Shown: one piece after another, positions 6,390 through 11,071 of the stretch
How the letters are laid out: every line of letters begins with the position of its first letter
Position numbering within the stretch: the stretch's first letter is position 1
Assembly: GCF_934632265.1 (NCBI RefSeq)
Contig: NZ_CAKTYH010000066.1
Coordinates: 1-11,071, forward strand
Direction: 5' to 3'
Source: an uncultured Senegalimassilia sp.
Lineage (GTDB): Bacteria > Actinomycetota > Coriobacteriia > Coriobacteriales > Eggerthellaceae
Length of the DNA stretch: 11,071 nt
Program-made: the position numbers and the translations under genes
The notes under the pieces: generated by a model
Seen by the model: the letters and a program-made list of their open reading frames with translations, nothing else
What the model was told of the DNA's origin: nothing
Database searches by the model: none

Positions 6390-6824
6390 TTGACCGATTA
6401 CAACGAATCCGAGGTTCGTCGCTACCTGCAATCCTATCAGCGCGCGACGCGCAACATCGAGAGCCTCATCGCCGAGAAGGAGCGCATCGAATCCCAGGTG
6501 TACTCCATCACGGCATCTACCGGCGGCGAAGGCGGCGGCGGAAACTCGGCCATCGGAGACAAGATGGCCGAAGGCGTGGCCAGGCTGTGCGACATATCGG
6601 AGCGCATACCGGAGGAGATAGCCGAATGGGAGCGCGCCAGGGCGGAGGTCCGAAGGGTCATCAACCGAGTGGGCCAGGCGAACGACATCTGGGGTCAATG
6701 CCTCCATTACCGATACATAGACGGCAAAGGGGCGGTGAACACCGCTCACGACATGGGCTATTCCGAGAGCAACGAGCGGTACATCCACCGAAACGCGCTC
6801 AGGTGCGCATGGCGGTACATGTAG
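6390..6824 (+). CDS. DUF1492-like late transcription regulator
   Basis: The 144-residue protein follows the layout of DUF1492/ArpU-type phage regulators: an N-terminal coiled-coil helix (EVRRYLQSYQRATRNIESLIAEKERIESQ shown as 8-36), a glycine-rich linker (45-51), a second helix pair with GDKMAEGVARL (57-66) and ERIPEEI, then a sigma-region-4-like C-terminus containing LHYRYIDGK (105-113) and a degenerate helix-turn-helix (AVNTAHDMGYSESNERYIHRNAL shown as 115-137). Such proteins usually lie just before the packaging genes and are thought to switch on late transcription. The start is TTG; no in-frame ATG exists until deep inside the gene and only a weak GGGGG (6375-6379) precedes it. A gene-free 247-base stretch with repeats and a hairpin follows. 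Confidence 0.75.
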   Translation: MTDYNESEVRRYLQSYQRATRNIESLIAEKERIESQVYSITASTGGEGGGGNSAIGDKMAEGVARLCDISERIPEEIAEWERARAEVRRVINRVGQANDIWGQCLHYRYIDGKGAVNTAHDMGYSESNERYIHRNALRCAWRYM

Positions 6825-6837
6825 CCGATTCGGCAAC

Positions 6838-6872
6838 TTAATCGCATTTAATCGGGGGTAAGCTGTTATCTT
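6838..6872 (+). promoter_or_regulatory. Candidate late promoter with two activator half-sites
   Basis: Two TTAATCG repeats start at 6838 and 6848, exactly 10 bases apart. Downstream, TGTTATCTT (6864-6872) reads as an extended -10 element (TGn plus TATCTT). No good -35 hexamer stands at 17-base spacing; the repeats occupy that position, about -41 to -25 from a start near 6879. This is how activator-dependent promoters look. The natural activator would be the DUF1492-like protein encoded just upstream. The assignment is inference from position. Confidence 0.45.
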
Positions 6873-6878
6873 GTACAC

Positions 6879-7010
6879 GTCGAGAAAGCGACAAGAGCGG
6901 TCGGTGCAAACTCGTGGGACGCTCGAGTAGCGGGTTCGACATAGACAGCAATGCGTAAGCAGCACGAAAGCCGTCGGCGCCGTCAGTGGCACCGGCGGCT
7001 TTCGTGTTCC
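6879..7010 (+). ncRNA. Candidate short transcript in gene-free region
   Basis: The roughly 130 bases between the candidate late promoter and the strong hairpin contain no gene with a ribosome site. The stretch includes a short GTCG/CGAC stem (6879-6892) and several G-rich and purine-rich blocks. A transcript from 6879 ending at the hairpin would be about 130 bases: either an untranslated leader with an attenuator or a small RNA. Nothing here matches a known RNA family that I recognise. Confidence 0.3.
6963..7006 (+). terminator. Long stem-loop, possible terminator or attenuator
   Basis: Two 19-base arms (6963-6981 and 6988-7006) pair around a six-base loop GTCAGT, with one G-U pair and one mismatch. 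The outer part, CACGAAAGCCG with CGGCTTTCGTG, is a perfect 11-bp match. Only a few U residues follow (TTCC), so it is not a canonical intrinsic terminator but is stable enough to stop or protect a transcript end. It separates the late-promoter region from the RHH unit. Confidence 0.6.
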
Positions 7011-7031
7011 ATGCCGTCATCCCAAAGGCGC

Positions 7032-7046
7032 GTATATAGTATACTA
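7032..7046 (+). promoter_or_regulatory. Operator O1 with promoter -10 for the RHH gene
   Basis: GTATATAGTATACTA is an AT-only island in GC-rich DNA, with a perfect 10-base palindrome TAGTATACTA (7037-7046). TATACT (7040-7045) can act as a -10 box for the RHH gene at 7072, putting the start of transcription near 7052. No convincing -35 is seen. Two further copies lie at 7249-7263 and 7274-7288. Overlap of operator and -10 is the usual design of RHH autorepression. Confidence 0.6.
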
Positions 7047-7071
7047 ATCGCAGCCGAGAGGGGGTGATTCT

Positions 7072-7251
7072 ATGGCAACGGCGGCTCAGACGAAAGCCAC
7101 GGTGAAGTACATCAAGAACCATATGCGAACGTTCGTTTGCAGGTGCAACAACGAGACGGACAAGGACGTCATCGAGTACCTGGAGAACTGCGGCAACGTG
7201 AACGCCGAGATCAAGCGGCTGATTCGGAAAGAAATCCAAAAACCTATGTAG
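7072..7251 (+). CDS. Ribbon-helix-helix (RHH) DNA-binding protein
   Basis: A 59-residue protein with the short RHH layout: basic N-terminal arm (VKYIKNHM), a beta strand RTFVCRC (19-25), helix A (TDKDVIEYLEN, 29-39), a turn with glycine (G41-N42) and helix B (VNAEIKRLIRKEI, 43-55). In this family the strand pairs in a dimer and inserts into the DNA major groove; Arc, CopG and many antitoxins are relatives. The ribosome site is purine-rich (GAGAGGGGGTGA, 7055-7066) before ATG 7072. Its stop codon falls inside operator copy O2, and O1 and O3 flank it, so self-repression is very likely. It could be an antitoxin, a moron regulator or a phage repressor-like protein. Confidence 0.72.
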   Translation: MATAAQTKATVKYIKNHMRTFVCRCNNETDKDVIEYLENCGNVNAEIKRLIRKEIQKPM

Positions 7252-7263
7252 TTTACTATATAC
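7249..7263 (-). promoter_or_regulatory. Operator O2, inverted copy
   Basis: Read on the minus strand, the site is GTATATAGTAAACTA, matching O1 at 14 of 15 positions. It includes the TAG stop codon of the RHH gene (7249-7251). With O3 11 bases further on, it forms an inverted pair that could bind two RHH dimers cooperatively. A minus-strand -10 is conceivable, but no gene lies on that strand. Confidence 0.55.
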
Positions 7264-7273
7264 TTGCTGATGA

Positions 7274-7288
7274 CTATATAGTATAATA
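7274..7288 (+). promoter_or_regulatory. Operator O3 with promoter -10 for the downstream small gene
   Basis: CTATATAGTATAATA matches O1 at 13 of 15 positions and contains a perfect -10 hexamer TATAAT (7282-7287). Seventeen bases upstream is only TATACT (7259-7264), a poor -35. Transcription would begin near 7294, just before the ribosome site (7300-7309) of the gene at 7318. The second gene can thus be transcribed separately while sharing control with the RHH gene. Confidence 0.55.
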
Positions 7289-7317
7289 TAGACACCGGCA
7301 AGGGAAAGGCCCGAGCC

Positions 7318-7470
7318 ATGGACGAAAGGCAAGAAGAGATGAACAACCAAGAGTTCGAAACCTTCAAGAAGATGCTGGTGCTGCACCTCGAAGAGCTGAA
7401 AGGCCTGGAGGGAGACGCGGAAGCCTGGAAGCGAAAGCTCGACACCATCATTGAGACGCTGAAGGATTAA
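7318..7470 (+). CDS. 50-residue acidic helical protein, possible RHH-unit partner
   Basis: The product runs MDERQEEMNNQEFETFKKM then a leucine-rich helix (LVLHLEELKGLEG) and a final helix (AWKRKLDTIIETLKD); it is acidic, all-helical and probably a small coiled coil. AAGGGAAAGG (7300-7309) precedes ATG 7318; ATG 7339 (MNNQEFETF) is a plausible alternative start. It lies between operator O3 and two hairpins. It may be the partner of the RHH protein, but no toxin or enzyme motif is seen and I do not recognise the family. Confidence 0.65.
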   Translation: MDERQEEMNNQEFETFKKMLVLHLEELKGLEGDAEAWKRKLDTIIETLKD

Positions 7471-7478
7471 ACGAACAA

Positions 7479-7500
7479 GGCCGGGGAGAAATCCCCGGCC
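7479..7500 (+). terminator. GAAA-loop hairpin without U-tract
   Basis: Arms GGCCGGGGA (7479-7487) and TCCCCGGCC (7492-7500) pair perfectly around GAAA, a stable GNRA tetraloop. It begins 8 bases after the stop of the small acidic gene. No U-run follows, so termination may depend on the next hairpin; this one could protect the 3' end of the transcript. Confidence 0.5.
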
Positions 7501-7531
7501 CCGCAAACAAGCAAGCACATAGTACCACGGG

Positions 7532-7558
7532 AAGCCCTGCGAAAGCGGGGCTTTTCTT
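7532..7558 (+). terminator. Intrinsic terminator
   Basis: Arms AAGCCCTGC (7532-7540) and GCGGGGCTT (7545-7553) pair with one G-U around a GAAA loop, and a T-rich run (TTTTCTT, 7552-7558) follows at once. This is a standard factor-independent terminator. It closes the RHH unit before the packaging genes. Confidence 0.75.
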
Positions 7559-7588
7559 ATGTCCTGAAACGAGGTGAGCTAAACGCAC

Positions 7589-7963
7589 GTGCCGACTGAC
7601 AGGCCGCTCGCGTCCTGGATACGCGAGTTGGAGAGCCAAGGGAAGCTGTACGCGTTCTACAAGACGCCGGAATGGCGCGCCCTCAAGGCGCAGGTTATGC
7701 ACGATCACGGCAACGAGTGCGAGGCGTGCGCCGCCAAGGGCAAGTACACGCGAGCCGACACGGTGCATCACGAGAAGGAGGTGCGCAAGTTCCCGGGGCT
7801 GGCGCTCACCCGATGGGTGCAAGGCCCCGACGGCGCGCCGCGAGAGGTGCTGCGCCCTCTGTGCAACCGATGCCACAACGAAGCGCACGACAGATGCAAC
7901 GGCGAGCGGCGGAGCGCGAAGAAAAACAAACGGAAAGACTTGACGGCCGAACGGTGGGACTGA
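7589..7963 (+). CDS. HNH endonuclease of the packaging module
   Basis: The 124-residue protein carries the full HNH signature: C44-x-x-C47 (CEAC), the catalytic HHE (60-62) and C92-x-x-C95-H96-N97 followed by H100 (CNRCHNEAH). The four cysteines hold a structural zinc and the histidines coordinate the catalytic metal. The tail is very basic (RRSAKKNKRKD). In HK97-type phages a small HNH protein encoded beside the terminase assists cos cleavage and packaging, and this one lies directly before the terminase genes. The start is GTG 7589; GAGGTGA (7571-7577) lies 11 bases upstream, a rather long spacing, but no better start exists. Confidence 0.88.
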   Translation: MPTDRPLASWIRELESQGKLYAFYKTPEWRALKAQVMHDHGNECEACAAKGKYTRADTVHHEKEVRKFPGLALTRWVQGPDGAPREVLRPLCNRCHNEAHDRCNGERRSAKKNKRKDLTAERWD

Positions 7964-8113
7964 ACACGCGACACGGCGCGAGGAGCCGCCGAGAGCGACA
8001 TACCCCCCGCCCCCCATAGCCCTCTTTTAAGGGAGGGGAAGGCAACGGGGGTGGAAACCCGACAGGCTGACTTTTTCTCCGTTTTTGGGAAAAACCGATA
8101 GGAGGTGGGGCCG
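7964..8113 (+). other. Gene-free stretch, candidate cos region
   Basis: These 150 bases hold no gene. They contain a C-run (ACCCCCCGCCCCCC, 8002-8015), a purine-rich return strand (GGGAGGGG, 8031-8038, and ACGGGGGTGG, 8045-8054) that can fold back on it, and T/A-rich blocks (8071-8095). Phages with HNH followed by small and large terminase genes commonly have cos between HNH and terS. No known cos core is recognised, so the assignment rests on position and unusual composition. Confidence 0.4.
8081..8095. repeat. Perfect inverted repeat before terS
   Basis: GTTTTT, a GGG spacer and AAAAAC form a perfect 6-bp inverted repeat, five bases upstream of the terS Shine-Dalgarno. It could bind a dimeric or ring-forming protein such as TerS, or fold in RNA and influence terS translation. 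Its loop of three is short, so the DNA-site reading seems likelier. Confidence 0.4.
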
Positions 8114-8572
8114 TTGGCAGGACGCCATAAGCAGCCCGTCGATGTGATCGTGGCGCGCGGGAAATCGCATCTGACGCGAGCCGAGAAGGAGCGCCGCAAG
8201 GCCGAGGAAGCGACCGTGCCGCCGCACCTTCGCGCGGTGCAGGCCCCCGAGTACCTCAGCGAGTGGCCCGATTTGGTCGATGCGTTCTACCGCTACGCCG
8301 AGATGCTCAGCGACATCATGCCCGAGCAGTTCGGCCAGCCGGATGCCGATTTGCTGGCTCGATACCTTGTATCAGAACGTTTGTTTGAATCGCTTACGAG
8401 TAAGTTGGTGAAGCTAGATGATGTTGACGGTATCAAAAGCCTGCAGGTTGCCCAGGATAAGGCGTTCAAGCAGGCTCATACGAGCGCGTCCGCCCTAGGT
8501 CTTACGGTAACGTCGCGCTGCAAGCTTGTCGTCCCTTCCGGCGGTGAAGACGATGACGAGAGCGAATTCTAG
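8114..8572 (+). CDS. terS: Terminase small subunit (P27 family)
   Basis: The 152-residue protein fits the P27 small-terminase family: a basic start with GKSHLTRAEKERRKAEE (16-32), APEYLSEWPDLVDAF near 44, an acidic mid-helix and a C-terminal LGLTVTSRCKLVVP, then an acidic tail (GGEDDDESEF). TerS binds the packaging site as an oligomer and delivers DNA to TerL. The start is TTG 8114: the Shine-Dalgarno AGGAGG (8100-8105) sits eight bases before it, whereas the in-frame GTG at 8105 overlaps that site and cannot be used. Codons 85-108 and nearby are much AT-richer than the rest. It overlaps terL by about 20 bases. Confidence 0.85.
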   Translation: MAGRHKQPVDVIVARGKSHLTRAEKERRKAEEATVPPHLRAVQAPEYLSEWPDLVDAFYRYAEMLSDIMPEQFGQPDADLLARYLVSERLFESLTSKLVKLDDVDGIKSLQVAQDKAFKQAHTSASALGLTVTSRCKLVVPSGGEDDDESEF

Positions 8573-10226
8573 CCGCGCCGTCAAGCGCAAGCGCATCACC
8601 TGCCCTGAGATAAGCGAATACATGCGCATGGTCGAGACCGGAAAGGTCCCGGCATGCAAGGAGCAGCATCAGCTGATGGCCTATCTGCGCGATGTGTTCG
8701 CCAACGAGCGGCTCATAATCGACTATGAGCGAATCGAAGAGTATCGATCGTACGAGAAATACTTCCCGTTCGACCTGTTTCCGTGGGAGTGGTTCGCCTT
8801 CACGCTGTTCATGTGCGTCTTCAAGGCGGACGGCACTCCTCGATGGTCGCAGGAGCTTGTCTATATGGGGCGCGGCGGCGGTAAGAACGGATATGACTCG
8901 TTCGTTGCGTTCTGCGCTCTCACCAAGGTCAACGGCATCCGGGATTACGACGTAGACATATGCGCAAACTCGGAGGAGCAGGCCAAGACGTCGTTCTCTG
9001 ATGTGTGGAACATCCTGGAGAACACCGGCAAGCGCGCGAAGTTCCAGAAGGGCTTCAAATGGAACCTCGAGCACATCACATGCCGTTCGACGAACTCGAC
9101 TCTCAAATACCGAACCGATAACCCGAAATCGAAGGACGGCCTGCGCTCCGGCATGGTCATCTTCGACGAGGTGCACGCCTACCAAGACTGGCGGAACATC
9201 AAGGTTTTCACGACCGGCCTGGGCAAGAAGCCGCATCCGCGCCGCCTGTACACCACCACGGACGGCGATGTTCGCGACGGCGTGCTCGACAACCTGCTCG
9301 AAAAGGCCCGGCGCATCCTGGCGGGCGAGATGCCTGACAACGGCTTTCTGCCGCTTATCTGGAAATTGGACGCCGCCGAAGAGGTGCACGACAAGGCCAT
9401 GTGGCCCAAAGCATGCCCTTCATTGCCGTACCTTCCCGTGCTCATGCAGCAAATCGAGGAGGAATACGCCGATTTTCTGGTAAACCCGGCAGGAAACGCC
9501 GACTTCATGACCAAGCGCATGAATCTGCCGTCAGGCAATCCTGATTACCAGGTGACCGATTACGAGAACCTGAAAACCGCCAGCCGCGCGCTTCCCGATC
9601 TTCGCGGCATGCCGTGCGTGTTCGGCATCGACTTCGCGAAGACGCAAGACTTCGTGGCGGCGGCGCTTTTGTTCCGCCGAAACGGCGAATACATGGCGAT
9701 GCATCATTCGTGGGTATGCAAGCGGTCGAACGACCTGCCGCGCATCCGCGCGCCGCTCGACGAGTGGGAGCAGATGGGAATCCTGGAGTACGTGGACGAC
9801 GTGGAGATACATCCGTCGCTAGTCTGCGATTGGATTTACGAGCAGATGGCCGAATACGACGTGCTGGGCGGAGCAATCGACTTTTACCGCCACACCACGT
9901 TCATGAGGGCGCTCGACGAAATCGGATTTTCCGCCAAGGAGAAGACGGTGAAGCTGGCGCGTCCGTCCGATCTGATGCAGGTGCAGCCCGTCATCAACTC
10001 GGCGTTTCTCAACGGCACCATAGCCTGGGGAGAAGACCCCATGATGCGCTGGTACACCAACAACGTGAAGCTGGTCGCATCGGCTCACGGCAACTACAGC
10101 TTCGAGAAAATCGAGCCCAAATCTAGGAAAACGGACGGGTTCATGGCGCTTGCCGCCGCCTTCACGGCGTCCGACCAGCTGCCCGAAACCTCCGAGATAG
10201 AGTTCATGGCACCCCTGACGTTCTAG
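8553..10226 (+). CDS. terL: Terminase large subunit (packaging ATPase and nuclease)
   Basis: The 557-residue protein is a full-length TerL of the Terminase_1/YmfN type. Numbering from ATG 8553: Walker A GRGGGKN (106-112) with the R-G-G-G-K-N form common in this family, Walker B VIFDEVH (202-208, catalytic E206) and the RNase-H-like nuclease with D360 (GIDFAKTQD, D366 nearby), D443 (AIDFY) and D528 (KTDGF) as likely metal ligands. It pumps DNA into the prohead and cuts at cos. ATG 8553 is preferred (GGCGGTG upstream at about 8-base spacing); GTG 8544 and the farther TTG 8526 are in-frame alternatives, all overlapping the end of terS, so coupling is likely. Confidence 0.92.
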   Translation: MTRANSSRAVKRKRITCPEISEYMRMVETGKVPACKEQHQLMAYLRDVFANERLIIDYERIEEYRSYEKYFPFDLFPWEWFAFTLFMCVFKADGTPRWSQELVYMGRGGGKNGYDSFVAFCALTKVNGIRDYDVDICANSEEQAKTSFSDVWNILENTGKRAKFQKGFKWNLEHITCRSTNSTLKYRTDNPKSKDGLRSGMVIFDEVHAYQDWRNIKVFTTGLGKKPHPRRLYTTTDGDVRDGVLDNLLEKARRILAGEMPDNGFLPLIWKLDAAEEVHDKAMWPKACPSLPYLPVLMQQIEEEYADFLVNPAGNADFMTKRMNLPSGNPDYQVTDYENLKTASRALPDLRGMPCVFGIDFAKTQDFVAAALLFRRNGEYMAMHHSWVCKRSNDLPRIRAPLDEWEQMGILEYVDDVEIHPSLVCDWIYEQMAEYDVLGGAIDFYRHTTFMRALDEIGFSAKEKTVKLARPSDLMQVQPVINSAFLNGTIAWGEDPMMRWYTNNVKLVASAHGNYSFEKIEPKSRKTDGFMALAAAFTASDQLPETSEIEFMAPLTF

Positions 10227-10227
10227 G

Positions 10228-10239
10228 AAAGGAGGTGAT
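10228..10239 (+). promoter_or_regulatory. Strong ribosome-binding site for the portal gene
   Basis: AAAGGAGGTGAT is almost the full complement of the 16S rRNA 3' end. With core AGGAGG at 10230-10235 it stands seven bases before GTG 10243. It fixes the portal start, since the nearby ATG 10238 runs into a stop within six codons. Confidence 0.8.
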
Positions 10240-10242
10240 GCC

Positions 10243-11071
10243 GTGGGACTGTTAGAATTTTTGAGCCTGCGCGTGAAAACGCCGGAGATGAAGCCAGCCG
10301 CAGGCGGCGGGGGAGTGGTTTCGGCGGATGTTGCCGCTGCCGCCTACTTCAAGCTGTGCGCATTGGAAACGGCGATATCGTACAAGGCGAACGCCATAGC
10401 CATGTGCACCATACGCGTGTACGAGCACGGCAAAGAGGCCCGAAACGAGCTATGGTACCGGCTCAACTACGACCCTAATCCTAACCAATCGGCCAGCCAG
10501 TTCTGGAACTATTTCATGGAGCGGCTTTGCCGCACCGGCGAGGCGCTCGTGGTCCCCATCAGGGGGCGATTCTACGTTGCAGACGGGTTCACGCAGCAGG
10601 AACGACAGCTGGGAAACAACCTTTTCACGAACATATCCGTTGAAAGATACGGCTACAGCAAGCCGTTCTCGGCGAACAACTGCATGTACTTCAAGCTGAA
10701 CGACCGCAACATATCCAGCTACGTCGAACAGACGCTCGACCAGTACGCCCAGATGATGGGCCAGGCGATGACGGCGTATCGCAACACATGCGGCCAGAAG
10801 TACAAGGTATCCATCGAACGCGCGCCGACCGGCACCAGGGCCGATGAGGGCGATTTGCAGGAAATGCTCAAAGCCAACCTGAAAACGTTCATCGGCAACG
10901 CAAACAGCGTGTACATGGAGACCAAGGGCCAGCACCTTGAGCCTGTGAAGATCGAGAACAAGACGGAACCCGCAGACATCACTGAGCTTCGCAAGGAAAT
11001 CTACGATGCGTGCGCCGTGGCGTTCAAAATCCCGAAGTCAATCATGTACGGCGATATGACCAACATGGGCG
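10243..11071 (+). CDS. Portal protein, HK97 type (3' partial)
   Basis: From GTG 10243 the frame stays open to the window end, giving 276 residues and a partial codon. Portal-family features: short N-terminal tail with glycine run (21-24), a helix with ALETAISYKANAIA, then LNYDPNPNQSASQFW (74-88) and the RTGEALVVP strand (97-105), which match the NPNQ-T-A-x-x-F-W / TGNAY block of HK97-like portals; the end AVAFKIPKSIMYGDM fits the family's wing/stem entry motif (AFGVPP-like). The dodecameric portal sits at the prohead vertex and docks TerL. Order terS-terL-portal is standard. The 16 bases after terL hold only the ribosome site. Confidence 0.85.
   Translation, partial: MGLLEFLSLRVKTPEMKPAAGGGGVVSADVAAAAYFKLCALETAISYKANAIAMCTIRVYEHGKEARNELWYRLNYDPNPNQSASQFWNYFMERLCRTGEALVVPIRGRFYVADGFTQQERQLGNNLFTNISVERYGYSKPFSANNCMYFKLNDRNISSYVEQTLDQYAQMMGQAMTAYRNTCGQKYKVSIERAPTGTRADEGDLQEMLKANLKTFIGNANSVYMETKGQHLEPVKIENKTEPADITELRKEIYDACAVAFKIPKSIMYGDMTNMG

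Noticed and set aside
6920..6945. tRNA-like GGTTCGA box
   Set aside because: Only a T-loop-like string is present; no acceptor stem, anticodon arm or D arm can be folded around it.
6063..6992. 309-residue open frame on the minus strand across the regulator and the gene-free stretch
   Set aside because: It runs antisense to three supported genes, shows no recognisable domain and has shadow-like composition.
8020..8037. CCCTC/GAGGG hairpin as a terminator after the HNH gene
   Set aside because: The stem is only about five base pairs and the T-run lies in the loop, not after the stem.
8105..8113. GTG 8105 as terS start
   Set aside because: It is part of the Shine-Dalgarno itself (AGGAGGTG); TTG 8114 stands at correct spacing.
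1..11071. CRISPR array, insertion sequence, integrase or attachment site
   Set aside because: No regularly spaced repeats, transposase or integrase motifs, or tRNA-end duplications were found.

Overview
The window is a stretch of a double-stranded DNA tailed-phage or prophage genome from a GC-rich host. All genes read on the + strand. The gene content points to an HK97-type, cos-packaging siphovirus: phage sliding clamp, many tiny zinc-ribbon proteins, a DUF1492-like late regulator, HNH nuclease, terminase small and large subunits, and portal. High GC, strong Shine-Dalgarno sites and the small-protein families (starts such as MIS-x-EERR, cores such as LADLIDRPT) resemble phages of Coriobacteriia such as Eggerthella, Slackia or Collinsella. 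That host assignment is from memory of family style and is an inference.

Left part (1-6389): the end of the early/replication region. It opens inside a SNF2-type helicase fused to a beta-class DNA amino-methyltransferase, which overlaps a phage DnaN-like sliding clamp. A tightly packed run of about thirteen small genes follows, mostly joined by ATGA or GTGA stop/start overlaps. Many carry paired CxxC zinc ribbons. One is restriction-alleviation (Lar)-like, one carries an exact clamp-binding pentapeptide (QLSLF), one is a single-pass membrane protein, and two adjacent ones are paralogues.

Middle part (6390-7588): the early-to-late switch. A DUF1492-like regulator with a TTG start is followed by a 247-base gene-free stretch. 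This stretch holds two TTAATCG direct repeats one helical turn apart, an extended -10-like element and a long hairpin, so it may encode a short RNA. Next is a compact unit unlike its surroundings: a ribbon-helix-helix (RHH) protein and a 50-residue acidic protein, with three copies of a 15-bp AT-rich element around the RHH gene. Two copies contain -10-like hexamers for the two genes, and two hairpins close the unit. It looks like a self-regulated, independently transcribed 'moron' and is the most interesting feature here.

Right part (7589-11071): the packaging module: HNH endonuclease, a 150-base gene-free stretch that is the likely cos region, P27-type terS (TTG start set by a strong Shine-Dalgarno), terL and an HK97-type portal cut off by the window end. 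A patch inside terS has distinctly different, AT-richer codon use, suggesting recombination.
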